Of a stretch of 64,000 bases of DNA, positions 28,901-37,400 are shown piece by piece (positions within the stretch are counted from its first letter, which is position 1; the number at the start of each line of letters is the position of its first letter). This stretch comes from Bacteroidales bacterium (lineage in GTDB: Bacteria > Bacteroidota > Bacteroidia > Bacteroidales > F082). The notes below the pieces were generated by a model, which ran no database searches, was not told where the DNA came from, and saw only the letters and a program-made list of their open reading frames with translations. Location of the stretch: NCBI GenBank assembly GCA_016290215.1, contig JAEETH010000010.1, positions 1 through 64,000 of the forward strand. The letters run 5' to 3'. A program made the translations under genes and the position numbers.

Positions 28901-31384
28901 AATACTACCTGAATAAGTCGGTTTGTAGTTTTCGGGTGTGACAATGTTGTTGGGATAGTTGATGATAACTTCAGTGTTGTTGGAATTGGCGCAGTGTGCC
29001 ATCACATAACGGTCGCCGGCTATACCTTTGCCGCCACCATACACGTCGCCATTGTCCTCACGAGCTGCCTTGAGCAAGGCAACTTGATCGGCATCCGTAA
29101 GGTCATACACATGACTCACATTATCCTCGTCATAGTAAATGGGTTGTCCATTGGCATTCCACGGGCCCATATAGTCCTTGCCAGTCATACCGACACGTCC
29201 GTTATTGATGATAACAGTGTCATAGCCAGTCCCCTCTGCATATTTGAATTCGTATGGCCAGCTGAGGGCGAAGCCTTGGGTCTCGTCATCATGAATGGTA
29301 GGCCATTCTGTGAGGGTACCCACTGAGGCCAATGAACCGCCACCATAGATGCACTTCTTCACCCATCCCCCATTCATTACAACCTTGGTGTTGCCTTCGA
29401 TACGACCTGCGCGCTGCATAGGAGTGACCTGCACTGTTTCATCACTGTATTGGTTATGGACGTCCAAGGGTGCGAGCATCGTAGTGTTGTCGCTGCCGTA
29501 GCTGCCGCCATACACATTACGCCAAATCGTGCCACCATTGATGGTGACCGTGGCATTACCCGAAGGCTTGCCTGCATTGACATCGGTTTCATTGCTCGAC
29601 AAAGTGCCTAACTCGCTACCGCCGAACACACTGCCCTTGATGATGGTGTTGTCGCCACTAATCGTGACAGAGGTATTCTTCACTTTACCCAAGTTGGGCC
29701 ACATTGGGTTCACAGTGGTGCCGTCAATCTTGGTCAAACGACCCATCGAGCCACCGTAGACGTTGCCTCCGTAGGAGCGTCCTTCCGCGAGGACCGGGTT
29801 GCCCAAATGCAGTTTCGACTCATAGTCGTTACCGATGACACCGCCTGAAATGTTGACGGTGACATGGCCGTGAGTGACAGGATGAGCGGGGTCGCTGTAG
29901 TCGTCAGCCTGCATTTGGCCGTAAAGCGGATTGCCAACATTAACAAAAGGCGTGCCCACTGAGGCCAAGCGCCCGCCACCATACACGGAGCCGAGCATGG
30001 TACCTCCGCTGATGTTGAGCGTCACGTTGCCACCCACCGAGCCAGCTGTGAGGGCATCGCCCGAGAAACCGCGACCGCCGCCAAACACGTTGCCGTCGAC
30101 GTATGAATAGCCGTAAGTGCCAATGTGGGCTCCAGGCTCAATGTTCATCGCGACATTGCTGAGCACGTGGCCATCCTCGCCACCGCCAAACGCCGAACCG
30201 AAGATGAATGCATCGTCGCTGATGTTTACTTCGGCATTTTCAACATTGGTCCAGGTGTTGAACATAACACGTTGGTCGCCCTTGCCTCCTCCAAAGAGGT
30301 AACAGGTGACAGGGTGGTCTTTGATGCCCTGGAACGAGCGAGGCACACCGAGGGTGCCACCCGTCATATTGACGGTGCTGTTGCCCATAACGTCGGTTTG
30401 CTCGTTGCCGCCATAAACGTTGGTAAGGATGTGACCACCGGTGATGTTGACCACGGTATTGCCCCACACACGTCCTGCCGAACGACGCCAAACTGCCTTG
30501 GTATTCGCTTCGTCCCAGAAAGGATAATAACCAGAGCCTCCGCCAAACACATTGCCATAAAAAGTATGTCCATCGGTGGCATTAAGCGCGCCGCCTTGAG
30601 AGTCGTAATCTTCAGCGTAAATATCATAAGTATAGTAATGGCCGTTTCCATCGCCGTAGGGCCAGTGGTCACATTCGTGGAAAGCGCCGGCATCAGTTTC
30701 GGTGAAGGATCCGTCCTTGATTTTTTGAATCACCGTAGTCCATTGTTCCTCTGAATATAAACCATCATGCACTTGGGTGTTTCTATCATATCCCGTGCCA
30801 ATCTGGCCACCGGCGATCTCCACATGAGTATCGCCTAAAACAAGGCCATTCTCGCAACCGCCATAAACTGAGGCTGTGACAAGTGCCGAACCACTGATTT
30901 TCAGATGTGTCTCTTTGACCACGGCAAACAAGTTGGCTAAGGGGTAAGTAAGGGAGTCACTTTCACCTCTACTACCGCAGAAAACATACCCCAAGTCGTC
31001 CTCGTAAGTGGTTGCTCCAGGCTCAGGCATGAGCGTTTCGTTTTTGCCCACTTGTCCTCCCCTAATCAACACTTCGGTCTTGCCGGTACCTGTGGCACAA
31101 GTCTTTGGCTCTCCTGCGACATGCGCTCCCGTTGCCACATCGTAAAACTCAGTGAAGGTTCCCACCGAGCCAAGTTCGCCACCACCGTAGAGGCTACGTT
31201 CAACGATTCCTCCATTCAAGATAACCTTGGTGTTGCCTGTTACAAGACCCGTTTGTTGGTCGGAATGTATGCCTTCACCGCCGCCATAGACGGTGCCTTT
31301 GATGACTACCTGTGCCGAAGCCATGCCGCCCGTGAGCAACATAGTCAGCAAAAGAAAAGCTTTTCTTGATTTCAGTATATTCAT
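16994..31384 (-). CDS. Giant secreted (Y/F)GGG-repeat protein with T9SS sorting domain
   Basis: About 4,796 residues from the ATG at 31384; an in-frame GTG at 31411 would add nine residues but lies ahead of a cleaner signal peptide (MNILKSRKAFLLLTMLLTGG..., cleavage near ASAQ). Residue numbers here count from the GTG. Residues ~38-2990 hold roughly sixty modules of the form G-N-(T/V)-x-V-x-(I/M)-x-G-G-x-(I/V)-x-x-(V/I/L)-(Y/F)-G-G-G, suggestive of a beta-solenoid. Residues ~2990-3900 are less repetitive. Around 3915-4030 there are GLUG-like motifs (VGGLVGYQEQGDV, GGLVGNASNN, GGLLGRANG). The last ~70 residues match a type A T9SS C-terminal sorting domain, ending in SGMYLFRLTNGKETKVQKVI. It is probably displayed on the cell surface; the ligand is unknown. 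It starts a few tens of bases after the previous giant gene. Confidence 0.88.
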   Translation of the reverse strand: MNILKSRKAFLLLTMLLTGGMASAQVVIKGTVYGGGEGIHSDQQTGLVTGNTKVILNGGIVERSLYGGGELGSVGTFTEFYDVATGAHVAGEPKTCATGTGKTEVLIRGGQVGKNETLMPEPGATTYEDDLGYVFCGSRGESDSLTYPLANLFAVVKETHLKISGSALVTASVYGGCENGLVLGDTHVEIAGGQIGTGYDRNTQVHDGLYSEEQWTTVIQKIKDGSFTETDAGAFHECDHWPYGDGNGHYYTYDIYAEDYDSQGGALNATDGHTFYGNVFGGGSGYYPFWDEANTKAVWRRSAGRVWGNTVVNITGGHILTNVYGGNEQTDVMGNSTVNMTGGTLGVPRSFQGIKDHPVTCYLFGGGKGDQRVMFNTWTNVENAEVNISDDAFIFGSAFGGGEDGHVLSNVAMNIEPGAHIGTYGYSYVDGNVFGGGRGFSGDALTAGSVGGNVTLNISGGTMLGSVYGGGRLASVGTPFVNVGNPLYGQMQADDYSDPAHPVTHGHVTVNISGGVIGNDYESKLHLGNPVLAEGRSYGGNVYGGSMGRLTKIDGTTVNPMWPNLGKVKNTSVTISGDNTIIKGSVFGGSELGTLSSNETDVNAGKPSGNATVTINGGTIWRNVYGGSYGSDNTTMLAPLDVHNQYSDETVQVTPMQRAGRIEGNTKVVMNGGWVKKCIYGGGSLASVGTLTEWPTIHDDETQGFALSWPYEFKYAEGTGYDTVIINNGRVGMTGKDYMGPWNANGQPIYYDEDNVSHVYDLTDADQVALLKAAREDNGDVYGGGKGIAGDRYVMAHCANSNNTEVIINYPNNIVTPENYKPTYSGSIDYETAFYSIWSEWTGFGSLGCLPGAVYGGGENGHVNENARVTLEKGLVGHNIYGGGKGTDTYPVTLEHYNDHPNGDWHIGELYEAQITSLTAGKVYGNTYVTVNDGYVVRNVFGGGNRASVGKGNYAGGPGDYQVNGYGEKWTTAEMRELLMNSGHTYVNVYGGQIGTANGDKDDLPTGNVFGSSRGEPAPNVPSTLSPRYHYCPEFFSGYVNHTHVTIGENPNATPDGNSPRLFGSVYGGGQDGHVRWGTEVVVNDAEIGNEYVNPTAAEDLVGTSDTLHFQWLARGNVYGAGSGTGTFTDVYGVNQHSNSSGSVTHFTSVTINGGLIHRNVYGGGSLASVGPPRIPPLTYDANRNQTLATVNINGTIGKLSDVNGSYIDGGVTKKFSYGGHVFGGSRGELALDESSFSTSIYTEVNVGQNNENSIPVPGYVLGNVYGGGEVGIVKQCTEVNMNAGEVGTIGYTWKRNTNHAQPYDSIYHTSGGDVFGGGKGHLSKVNAALVMDSTVVNINGGHVFYNVYGGGEVASVGESEAYTYTFTDANDQTTSVQDLRPVGTSGFAQVKVTGGQVGPAPGTGTYLGHPYNVNIGLNGLDGYVFGGGEGIGKDPTELYKGYTNVNYAKVEVNMPMDDGTHANRIWGSIFGGAEDGHVLGSDTVHLVSGLIGTYGTTSYDGNIFGGGRNYSKKNYTAGRTRGNITVEMEGGHLLGCLFGGGRLALTGIGYNGVTPTGTSADAYKALLDGPEHGQVSVKVTGGTVGNLDYMRDRQFVIGDVYGGGKGSKTGIADHPASSALLISLVKDTEVEISGTARIYGSVYGGGEVANVGNYTWNQTGARVSHIDIEPETGHTKVAVSGGTIGLDNMQMITESGYPDDFGHVFGGGAGWTESLETSQVVDEEGDHLVELMACVGTTEVEISDDAFVLGSVYGGGDNGSVFDSTWVKIQGGQIGAGQGYTIPYTDDDWASSALAPTAHWDYTMNGNPYDIFVIDPETGRPKAGQDGGTFFGNVFGGGSGYYPYGSVNGQSQWLRSAGHVWGNTRVEVSGGHILSCLYGGCEVTNVGRYTYNYTIHGEDHNSGGKATVVMSGGTIGVPRTTTDIQNLPVPGYLYGSGKGDPRIYFNTWTNVWETDVTVSGGRIYGCVFGGGEDAHVMGDVNLKVSQASSDVPTIIGTQGLTKADGNVFGAGRGTTEEALTAGSVSGNVNLNITGGTILNSVFGGGNRASVGTYLVDAQYDNNGVMTDNPYYGQMRDDVTGENAQTYGHVVVNVSGGTVVGNGSTHPSHVNPYTMSGNVYGGGRGVISTASESIWPLAARVKQTNVTIKGTAAIKNSVYGGGEVGSVRDSTTVNIAGNCTIGGVYTNNNVAENCGHVFGGGRGYEGADTAESLNTDNALHEPTILIAGRVYGDTYVNIKGGHVFENVFGGGEVASVGQFNIVYENTSDLSEGANSVTPDANTGTATVKVTGGIIGPLDGTGLNGYVFGGPKGGSNAHMSPYCNVNTAVVEMDMPMDGDDRVWGSLFGGGSQGHVLGDATVTMKKGTLGTNGITGFDGNIFGGGRNYHEESETAGRVGGNTTVNILGGHMLGSVFGGGRLGSVGIDVNGDTLVGVNHGYATVNVGGQYQIGNIDIGHLITDPSHPDERVGGNVYGGAKGKADAPGTMATRLSKVKQTTVNIMEKSGTETWIEGSVFGSGEDGHVLKDTYVNIHGGQIGGHDYGNLEPCNDPYHGNVYGGGRGVDTYEHEGEQIHSHTAGLVQGNTHVNMDGGHVIRNVYGGGNLASVGNATEEPDAQGNYKTGLASVTIVGGTVGTIHEDENFGNVFGSGHGGVGGEYVDLAFVKNTHVTIGQTAQIYGSAFGGGEDGHVRKNALVDIEGGIIGDADDANPTSTYYNTLDGNVYGGGRGLLTTVESETAGEVYGYTIVNIRKSTVDGTEYSPVVWNNVYGGGSQSVVHDYKVVNMSGGLIHGSLFGGSRQIPASRPNKAPRWVNMWGGTVEGNVYGCSYYAEDDNPSDPHDSKGWASFVNISGGTIGTDAKGGIEKGNVYGAGYGGKVKGSVAVLIGQKAIVETSNDSGDEFYGKNIHRQETPAVANLDIKGSVFGGSYGSIGSTEWDHSFNVSGYSRVYIDGTGYNTTISAPAQSTTNYMNIEGGIYGCGTNCESGEEGRNILVRNYGTRNPEGNSDAELTQASRTLTTLQRGDIIMLDNTNVNLSGADDISQSDSERKFAVLQVDKGVYVTNASGIVLGAVGAPAYMDSIHEVRSLHLINANSTSYGHLDGSNANDWEWIGVNPLVEEGNTQENARLYYTQTNPNSPLIYNQENVIIFNGDSRLYVRYLDGSGSTKIRKYGQLQGFFRMRGDLFQPYGTESFAYARPKVTPKNNPIAVDGYNFTSDILNGSDGGFLSYVTDYNFFTQANHEVLNYTYHYEGDDGGSEFTKTKQYPYFNIGEYVQNRADGEMDLEEFREWVLPVISGRIWYVDGRGIGNGNGGWGKDRNHQEGWGHFPDKPKLTVSGNKTITVEGNTILEQGICYDESTTPEAKYPAFDKANDIIYVVGPIEAVLENDNLNRWPDYQLKLYRYPGGHLMSNDYYDETVVDAEHPATAPDNVDTWNGQTGNSTVGPGANLGMMIHANKSNFVMENVLVDGLYGATTTDVTTHSIPTSFMSTQVYKVNKPMVVTTANSTLTLKGSKNIETGTEAILANGTILQRGYNGIDVATTWYNNVDYDCYTESTSGGQQVITVTPQGGGLFVDKDASCTVNVEGLVTITSNKQRHVVGSNDHPVNCNVYLPTFSKHFNITDELEKETHIGVTSPIRNTAEWYYDNTFSPVAEAVPAATATMEAKAIASQAWQNCNFNDDQGWFFVNENVEKLYINESVVNHKRTTYYDGRATTSIDGTETIITPNPTNPNLNENTLFFGWTWANVVRANPGENSIEEVNEGSTTTFNIKDEKGLAWLISMTSGMNGVGYSSTDFSSSSQHPKFIKQTDDINLKQYVWVPIGSPAEGNHKQFAGNYDGKGHLIKNLYIEYIGVGDSIYERHDYGLFGNTYKANVNRTFVVSGKVSPVIPTVENTVPFNPSIDAVNTFNVGGLVGYQEQGDVTNSEAAVEIICPDKNGSGIIGGGLVAKVEAGVVHSSMAMPVMGIGASSTGPMGGLVGNASNNSSIENSFVNATFNINSSNHSVLAGGLLGRANGMEMKNCYSHMRNEPTSTSVFKGIINQFVGTNDIDYCYVEQGYSFDNCGEHSDNYTYTTSPDNLGYMYYDNIIDGDTTLVARLNINAWSMNPASDSTYAHWARPGLAEINGDLPVLLLCEFDADSIYQGNFRSVGTYEGGRALQYGGPVRDDNELDSALARTLEKDEHDQDIPDYLFVYGDVKNVGSSLSITQSKVSYHEDVSILNPGKLSDFANNYVGITFDNSCGHASSSPGINEGLIGTGGYLLPRDWHMFSTPLSNAPLGFDYKGDNVANSPHYNNPWESTANEFNWLNGGQPNGNNRYWMKDYDVADGYFPTGLDESVIPQTDDLFIVNSPNTPSDECPSSGVYRYPYGMDFYTWNEPQYHWINFKRNGPNHWHSDTPHVKLDYVTEKATNHDQTPTNVNEETLISGKGYMAAITKETFMQSHGKLNTVDNDGQSITLKNTSGSMMPGWNLVGNPYHGYLDFDELAKGTNLEVLSDQNYLSDYADERAFYVVYNADKYDGEDAATAFRYYPVHGSRGGDYAERYLHPHQAFYVKAKDTKPLRFKGTMLSTRASVAKHGEESHLREDRPAYPLVNLYLSSDQGCADVTVIEFERPNWGGARKMKELRVGDGVFYAQHDDTHYAVLFAQQGIDRVPLWFEAKEDDIFNIKWNTANGDFHSMYLIDNLTGVQYDMLRNNSYTFEGHKGDYPSRFLIVFNVTDVEEHVELNSFVFFDGSQWLVTGDGELEFIDLNGQVLWEKEVHGGQTRITVPEVASGMYLFRLTNGKETKVQKVIVNR

Positions 31385-31434
31385 TTTTTTATTTAGGCTA
31401 TTATATTTCACTTTTGAACTCTGCTTATATCATT

Positions 31435-34400
31435 TTAATCGTCATCCGATGGATCTGTCGATGGCACAATGATGATTTTCGTATCACCAATGATTTTGCC
31501 TTCCTTGCCACCGCCATAGACATTGCCCAAAATGGTGACCGGACTATCATTGGGATGAAGTTTGTCGCCAAGAATCACTAAGGGGTTGCTGGTAACGTCG
31601 CCTTTATTGCCACCACCATACACATTGCCTTCGTAGTGTTTCGGGCGAGGATTTTCTGCGCTTTCAATAACAGGAAGGTTCTGGCTGTCTCCACCTACAG
31701 TGGCCTTGAGAACCTTGATAAGAGGAGAGTAGCCAGGATAATCGGTGCTATTGTAATTACTGATATTGCGTGGCGTATAGTCTGTTCGGTTGCCACCGCC
31801 ATAGATGTTTCCGATAAAAGGAGGACAATCTGATTCCTCATCGAATTGCACTGTAATCGTAATCCTACCTTCCACATTGCCGTTGATGTCGCAAGCACCA
31901 TAGAGGTCTCCAATCGTACCTCCACGAATGAGCAGGTTGATGTTGCCGCCACGTCCCAAATCCGACTGAGTCAATTCAGGATGAGCGTCAATCATCTCCT
32001 GGGTGATTATATAAATGTTGGAAGCATAAGTCTCGTCAGGGCTGGTTGCAGGATTGTCGATACTGCCTTTTGAGCCTCCAAACACATTTTCAAATATACC
32101 GCCTTCGATGGTGAGGTTGATGTCGCCATAGATTTGCGCCTTGTTGCTACCGCAATACAAGTTGACGAATCTCATCAATCTATTGGGATCGGTTTCACAA
32201 ATAATGGTTTCAGTAATATCGTGGAAAATATCCACTTGATTGGAGCCCATATAGTGGTCAATGACCAACGCATTACCGCAGCCATCGAAGTTTGACAAAG
32301 AGATATTACCATTGATAGTACCATGCAGATTACTTCCGTTGAAGAGCGAATTCATATAGCCACCGCCAATGAGGATAGTGATGCCCCCTTCACCGATATT
32401 AGCTCCAAATTCCGGGCCAAGTTCGCCGTTACCGCCACCGAAAACCTGATCTAATCGACCGCCGTCGATAGTGAGATTCACGCCATACACTGCGGCTGCG
32501 TTTCCGCCGCCGAAGAGTCGCCAAATCGTGTTTTCGCAGCCGTGGACATTCACGATGTTTTTCAATCCGCTATCACCCGATGTGATAGTGTAGTCAGCTT
32601 GGTTGCCTCCACCGAAAACTTGGTGGATGGCATAACTGCCATCGGTGTTATCCACTACATTGTCTTCGTTATGAGCAGTTTGGTAAACATCCACATACAC
32701 ATTGCTCTTGGGCGAGCCATTCAAATTGTTGCAGCCATACACATCACAGTTGATGAGGTTGGCTTTGCCTGTATACGTGTCCGAATCATTCGAATCAGTC
32801 GCATAGCCGACATTGACGTAGACTTTGCCATAAACAAAAGCTTCTATACTTGTAGTAGCGCCGTTAACTCCGGCCTTTTGTCCCAAGCCGCCGCCGTAGG
32901 CAGCACCATTGATGATGCCGTTACGCAGGTTGACCGTGGTGGTAGTGGTAGCACCGGGGGTGTTTTGATCGGCAGTGTTCACGTTGCCCAAAGCCGAACC
33001 ACCGTAGAGTTCGCCATATAGAACCAGGCCCGTATTCTCTACGTTGGTATTATCGCCGAAGTTGACGATGACGTTGCCCGTGACCGTGGTTTCGTGACCG
33101 TAGCCGCCACCGTGGATGTTGGCGGTATTAGTGCTGCTGACACCTATTGTACCACCAATGAGTTGGACGAGAACGTCGCCACCCAGGTTGCCACTTTGGT
33201 CGCAGCCGCCGTAAACGCCTTTACCCAAGCCCGTAACGGCATCGCCATCGGTGCCGATGGTGCCGCCATAGACATAGACCTCAGTGTTGTTCGTGATACT
33301 AGCTTGCTTGCCGCCGCCCACCACCTTGTGGACCACAGTGCCATTGTTGACGTTGATTTCGGTGCTGCCATCCACAGGTGCCAACTCGCCGCCACCATAA
33401 ACATTACCTGACACGAGAGCAACGAATTCTTCTGAGCTCAAGTCCTCAGGAAGATCATCAGGAAGATAGCCCGACATAGCATCAACATAACCAAAGTTGA
33501 CTATCGGGTTGGATGTAACCGTTGCCGAGGCACCGTAGGCACCGCCAAACACATTGCCTCTAATGCCTTCTTCTTGGGCAATGTGCATCACATTGACAAC
33601 AGGTCCGTCAGTGGTAGAAGTTGGAGTATAAGGCGTCAGTTTGCCACCTCCATATACATTCGTCAGGTCGAGGCCACAGCTTACTTCATAGTCAATCACG
33701 TTAACGGTGATGCTTCCCGTAATGCTACCGTTTTGGTCACTACCGCCGAAAGCGTTTGTTATGGTTCCGCCTTCCAAATTGAGGGTGACGTTACCATCAA
33801 TATTGGCAGCTGTCTCATTTAACACACCCTTCGATCCACCAAAGACATTGTTAATCGTACCACCTCTCACATCGAATTGGACATTGCCTTGAATCTCGGC
33901 CATATTGGAACCACCGTATGCATTGTCGATCACGGCGCCACATTTAATAATTGAATAGACATTGTCGGAAATAAGATGCGCCTCATTGCTACCACCGAAG
34001 AAATCAGTGATGTGCATATCCATTTCCTCATTACACTGCGAATCGCCATTGACTTCGGTGTACATCGGACCTGCAATGTTACCTTCTTTGTTGCTACCGC
34101 CAAAGAGGTGGATTATTTCACCACCCGAGACAACCAAGTGGGTGCCACCATTGCCGATGTTGGCCGCGGTGACTTCACCGTTACCGCCACCGAAGACATA
34201 ATCCATTCGGCCGCCTTCAATAATCGTGGCCACCCCCGTGGCGTCTGCAGCATTACCGCCAGAGAACACCCTGCGGATGGTATTCAAACAATTGTGAACA
34301 TATACCAAGATAGAAGATTCATCTGCATCCGATGGTATGTAGTCGGCTTGGTTGCCACCGCCAAAGACCTGGTTGATGGCATAATATGGATTCTCGCCAG

Positions 34401-37400
34401 TCGCGGCACTGTAATCGTACTCGTCATCCGGGAAATTAAAGGCTGTCTTCCACACATGCACCTTCACGTCGTCCTGCGGTGAGCCGTTGGTGTTGTTGCA
34501 GCCATAGATATTACCATCCCTAAGGTCGATGAAACAGTTGGCTGGAAGCTGGTCTTCGTTGCTGATGTTGACGAACACCTTGCCGAAGACCTTGGCAGCA
34601 ATGGGGTCATTGCCTTGTCGGCCCAAAGCGCCGCCAAAAAGGTTACCATGGAGGGTGCCATTGAGGAAGCTGACAGTCGTGGAATTGTCGCCGTTCGTAT
34701 TGACACTGCCCAAGGCAGAGCCGCCATACACATTTCCGTAGATGATCGGAAGTCCAGTCCAAGAAGTGGCAGTGGCTGGACCAACATTGACGATGACATT
34801 ACCCGTAGTGCGAGTGGGCACACCGTATCCACCGCCAAACACTTCGGAGATGTGAGAGGCGTCGGCACCCACTTGGCCGCCTAAAATATCGACACGCGAA
34901 ACACGGCTTGTGGGCGGGTTGTTGGTGACCTCCGTGGCCACCGTCACCGACGGGTCCTCTATGGAATAAACCGTTCCATTGTCATAGAAATAGTTGCCGT
35001 TGCCGCCAGCATAGATGTTGCCGTTCACTTGGCCTCCAATGACGACGACAAGCGAGGTGTCGAGCACCGCGCCGCTGATGTCGCAGCCGCCGAATAGGTT
35101 GGCAGGAACATCCGCGCCACCTTCCACGAGTACCAAACTGTTGTGGTATACATCGTTCATGCGGCAACCTCCGTAAACGGCATTACTCACCACGGCATCA
35201 GGAATGACAACAGGAGCATTAGGAGTTGCTTGGTAGGAGCTGCGCAAGCGCACCATACTACCCACATTGCGGTAGGTGTTGCCACCAATGGTGAAATCCT
35301 TTCCTGTAGTCATAGCGCCTCTGTTGCAACCGCCATAAACGGTACCCACTTGGCCATGTAGTAAGATGATGTCAGGTACCAAGGGCACATTTTGTGTTTC
35401 CACAACATTATCCTTATTGTTGCCGCCAAAAATAGTGCCCACTTGGTCATAAGGAAGAGGATTATTAACATTGAGGAATACCGTGATAGAACCGGTCACC
35501 GTCACACCATTGCCACCACCATACACTGTATTAATATGGCCGCCTTGGTCTGCAGGGGAACCGTTAATGTTGATGTCGACGAAAGTGTTGGTCTGGATAG
35601 GTTTGTCATTGAACTGTCCTTGGTCATCGTATGAACAGTAGTGACCCGCAGGAATGACATCATCACCGTTTACATAGTCGTAGTCGCCGTTGCCGCCGCC
35701 ATACACCGTGTTGATGTCGGGCGTACCTGTGAGGCTGACGTATGTGTTTACCTCCGACAAAGAGGTGTAACCGTCAGAGGCAATATCATAACCCGCAGGA
35801 AAAACACGGTTGGAGATTTGACCTACCTGTCCCGAACGATCGTTGCCGCCATAAAGGGCACCGTCGAACTCATCCGTCATGCCGATGGAGCCACCCGAAA
35901 CGATTACCTCGTTGCCACCCAAGATGGAGGCCATATTACCACCGCCAAACACATTGCCCACTACTTCTCCGCCATCCATGCGCAACGATGCCAAGCCCAC
36001 AAATTGAGGGAACGACCTGTCGCCCACTGTGGCATCCGTAAAGCCAACTGGTGACATGTTACCACCAGCATAGACATTACCCTTGACCATTGCGTTTTCT
36101 GTAACAATCACATGGGTCTCGTTGTGGGTGGGAATGGCCCAACCAACATAGTTCTCAGGAGGACAATAGTTGATGCCTTCAATATAACTGATACCATCAT
36201 TGCAGTGGTAGAAACCATTACTGCCTCCGAAAAGATTGTTATAGACAACACCTCCAGATGCCTTGACATAGGTGCCTCCTTGAACAGCCTGATATGCTTC
36301 CGAAGGTGGATTGCTGGACACATTCGGGTTAACGCGTGTGCTACCCACATCACCGCTGATATTGCAACCGCCATAGACGGTGCCTACATGGCCATCCATG
36401 ATTTCCGTCCATGTGCTGTAGTCCACATTGCTCTTCTGACAGCCACCGTAAAGTAAGTCTATCAGGATATTAGGGCTGTTCATCTGAACGTGAGTACCGT
36501 ATTTGACATTCATACTTACGGGAGCATTGCCGTAAGTGTTCGGAGCGAGTATCGTAGTCTCTTCTTGAGCCAGCATATCGCCCTCGTTGCCACCGCCATA
36601 CACGGTGCCAATGCCTCCCGAGGTAAGGATAAGGTTCGGAACGCCTTCCATGGAAGCCCTATTGTTGCCGCCAAAGAGCGTACGTACATTGTAGATGCCA
36701 GAACGGTCCCAATGGTAATCACCATCGATGGCATTGTCTGTCAGGTCACCGCCTGAATAGTCTCCGATGGCATTCGTATAGACTTTACCATAGGCACCGT
36801 TGGCGAGCACAGCCAGTTGACAGTTGACAAGCACTTGGGTGGAGCGCACATCGTATTCGTTACCACCACCGAAGATGGTGTCAATCTGGCCGCCTTCCAC
36901 TGTGATGTAAATATTCTGGCCTTGCACCTTGTTGCCACCACCGAAGAGGTAGCCGATGCCGAAGTCACGGCCAAGTACACCATTATGATAGTTGTTACCC
37001 GTTTCTGTGGTCGTATTGGTGACCGTGATGCGTTCCTGGGATTGGTAGCCTAACGATCCGCCATAGTTGTTGCCACCGAAGATGGTGAAGATGGTGCCAC
37101 CATTAATGTTGATGGTCACATCATCGCTCGTTGCATTCAGGATGGCGTTTTTGGCGCCACCAAAGACGGAATCGATCTTAACGTAATCGTTGGTCACCGT
37201 AATCTTGGACTTTTTGATGGTAGGTGAAACAAAAGTCACATTCGAGCCGGTAGCGTTGGTCCAAACCGTGTCGCCCAACTGCTGATTGATTGTCATTTCC
37301 ACTATGCTGGCATTGTTCTCAATGGTGTACTCTGTATCGTATGAAGCAGGCTCAAAAGAGGTGCCGTTGTAGGCATAGTAGCCGTTGCCGCCGCCGTAGA

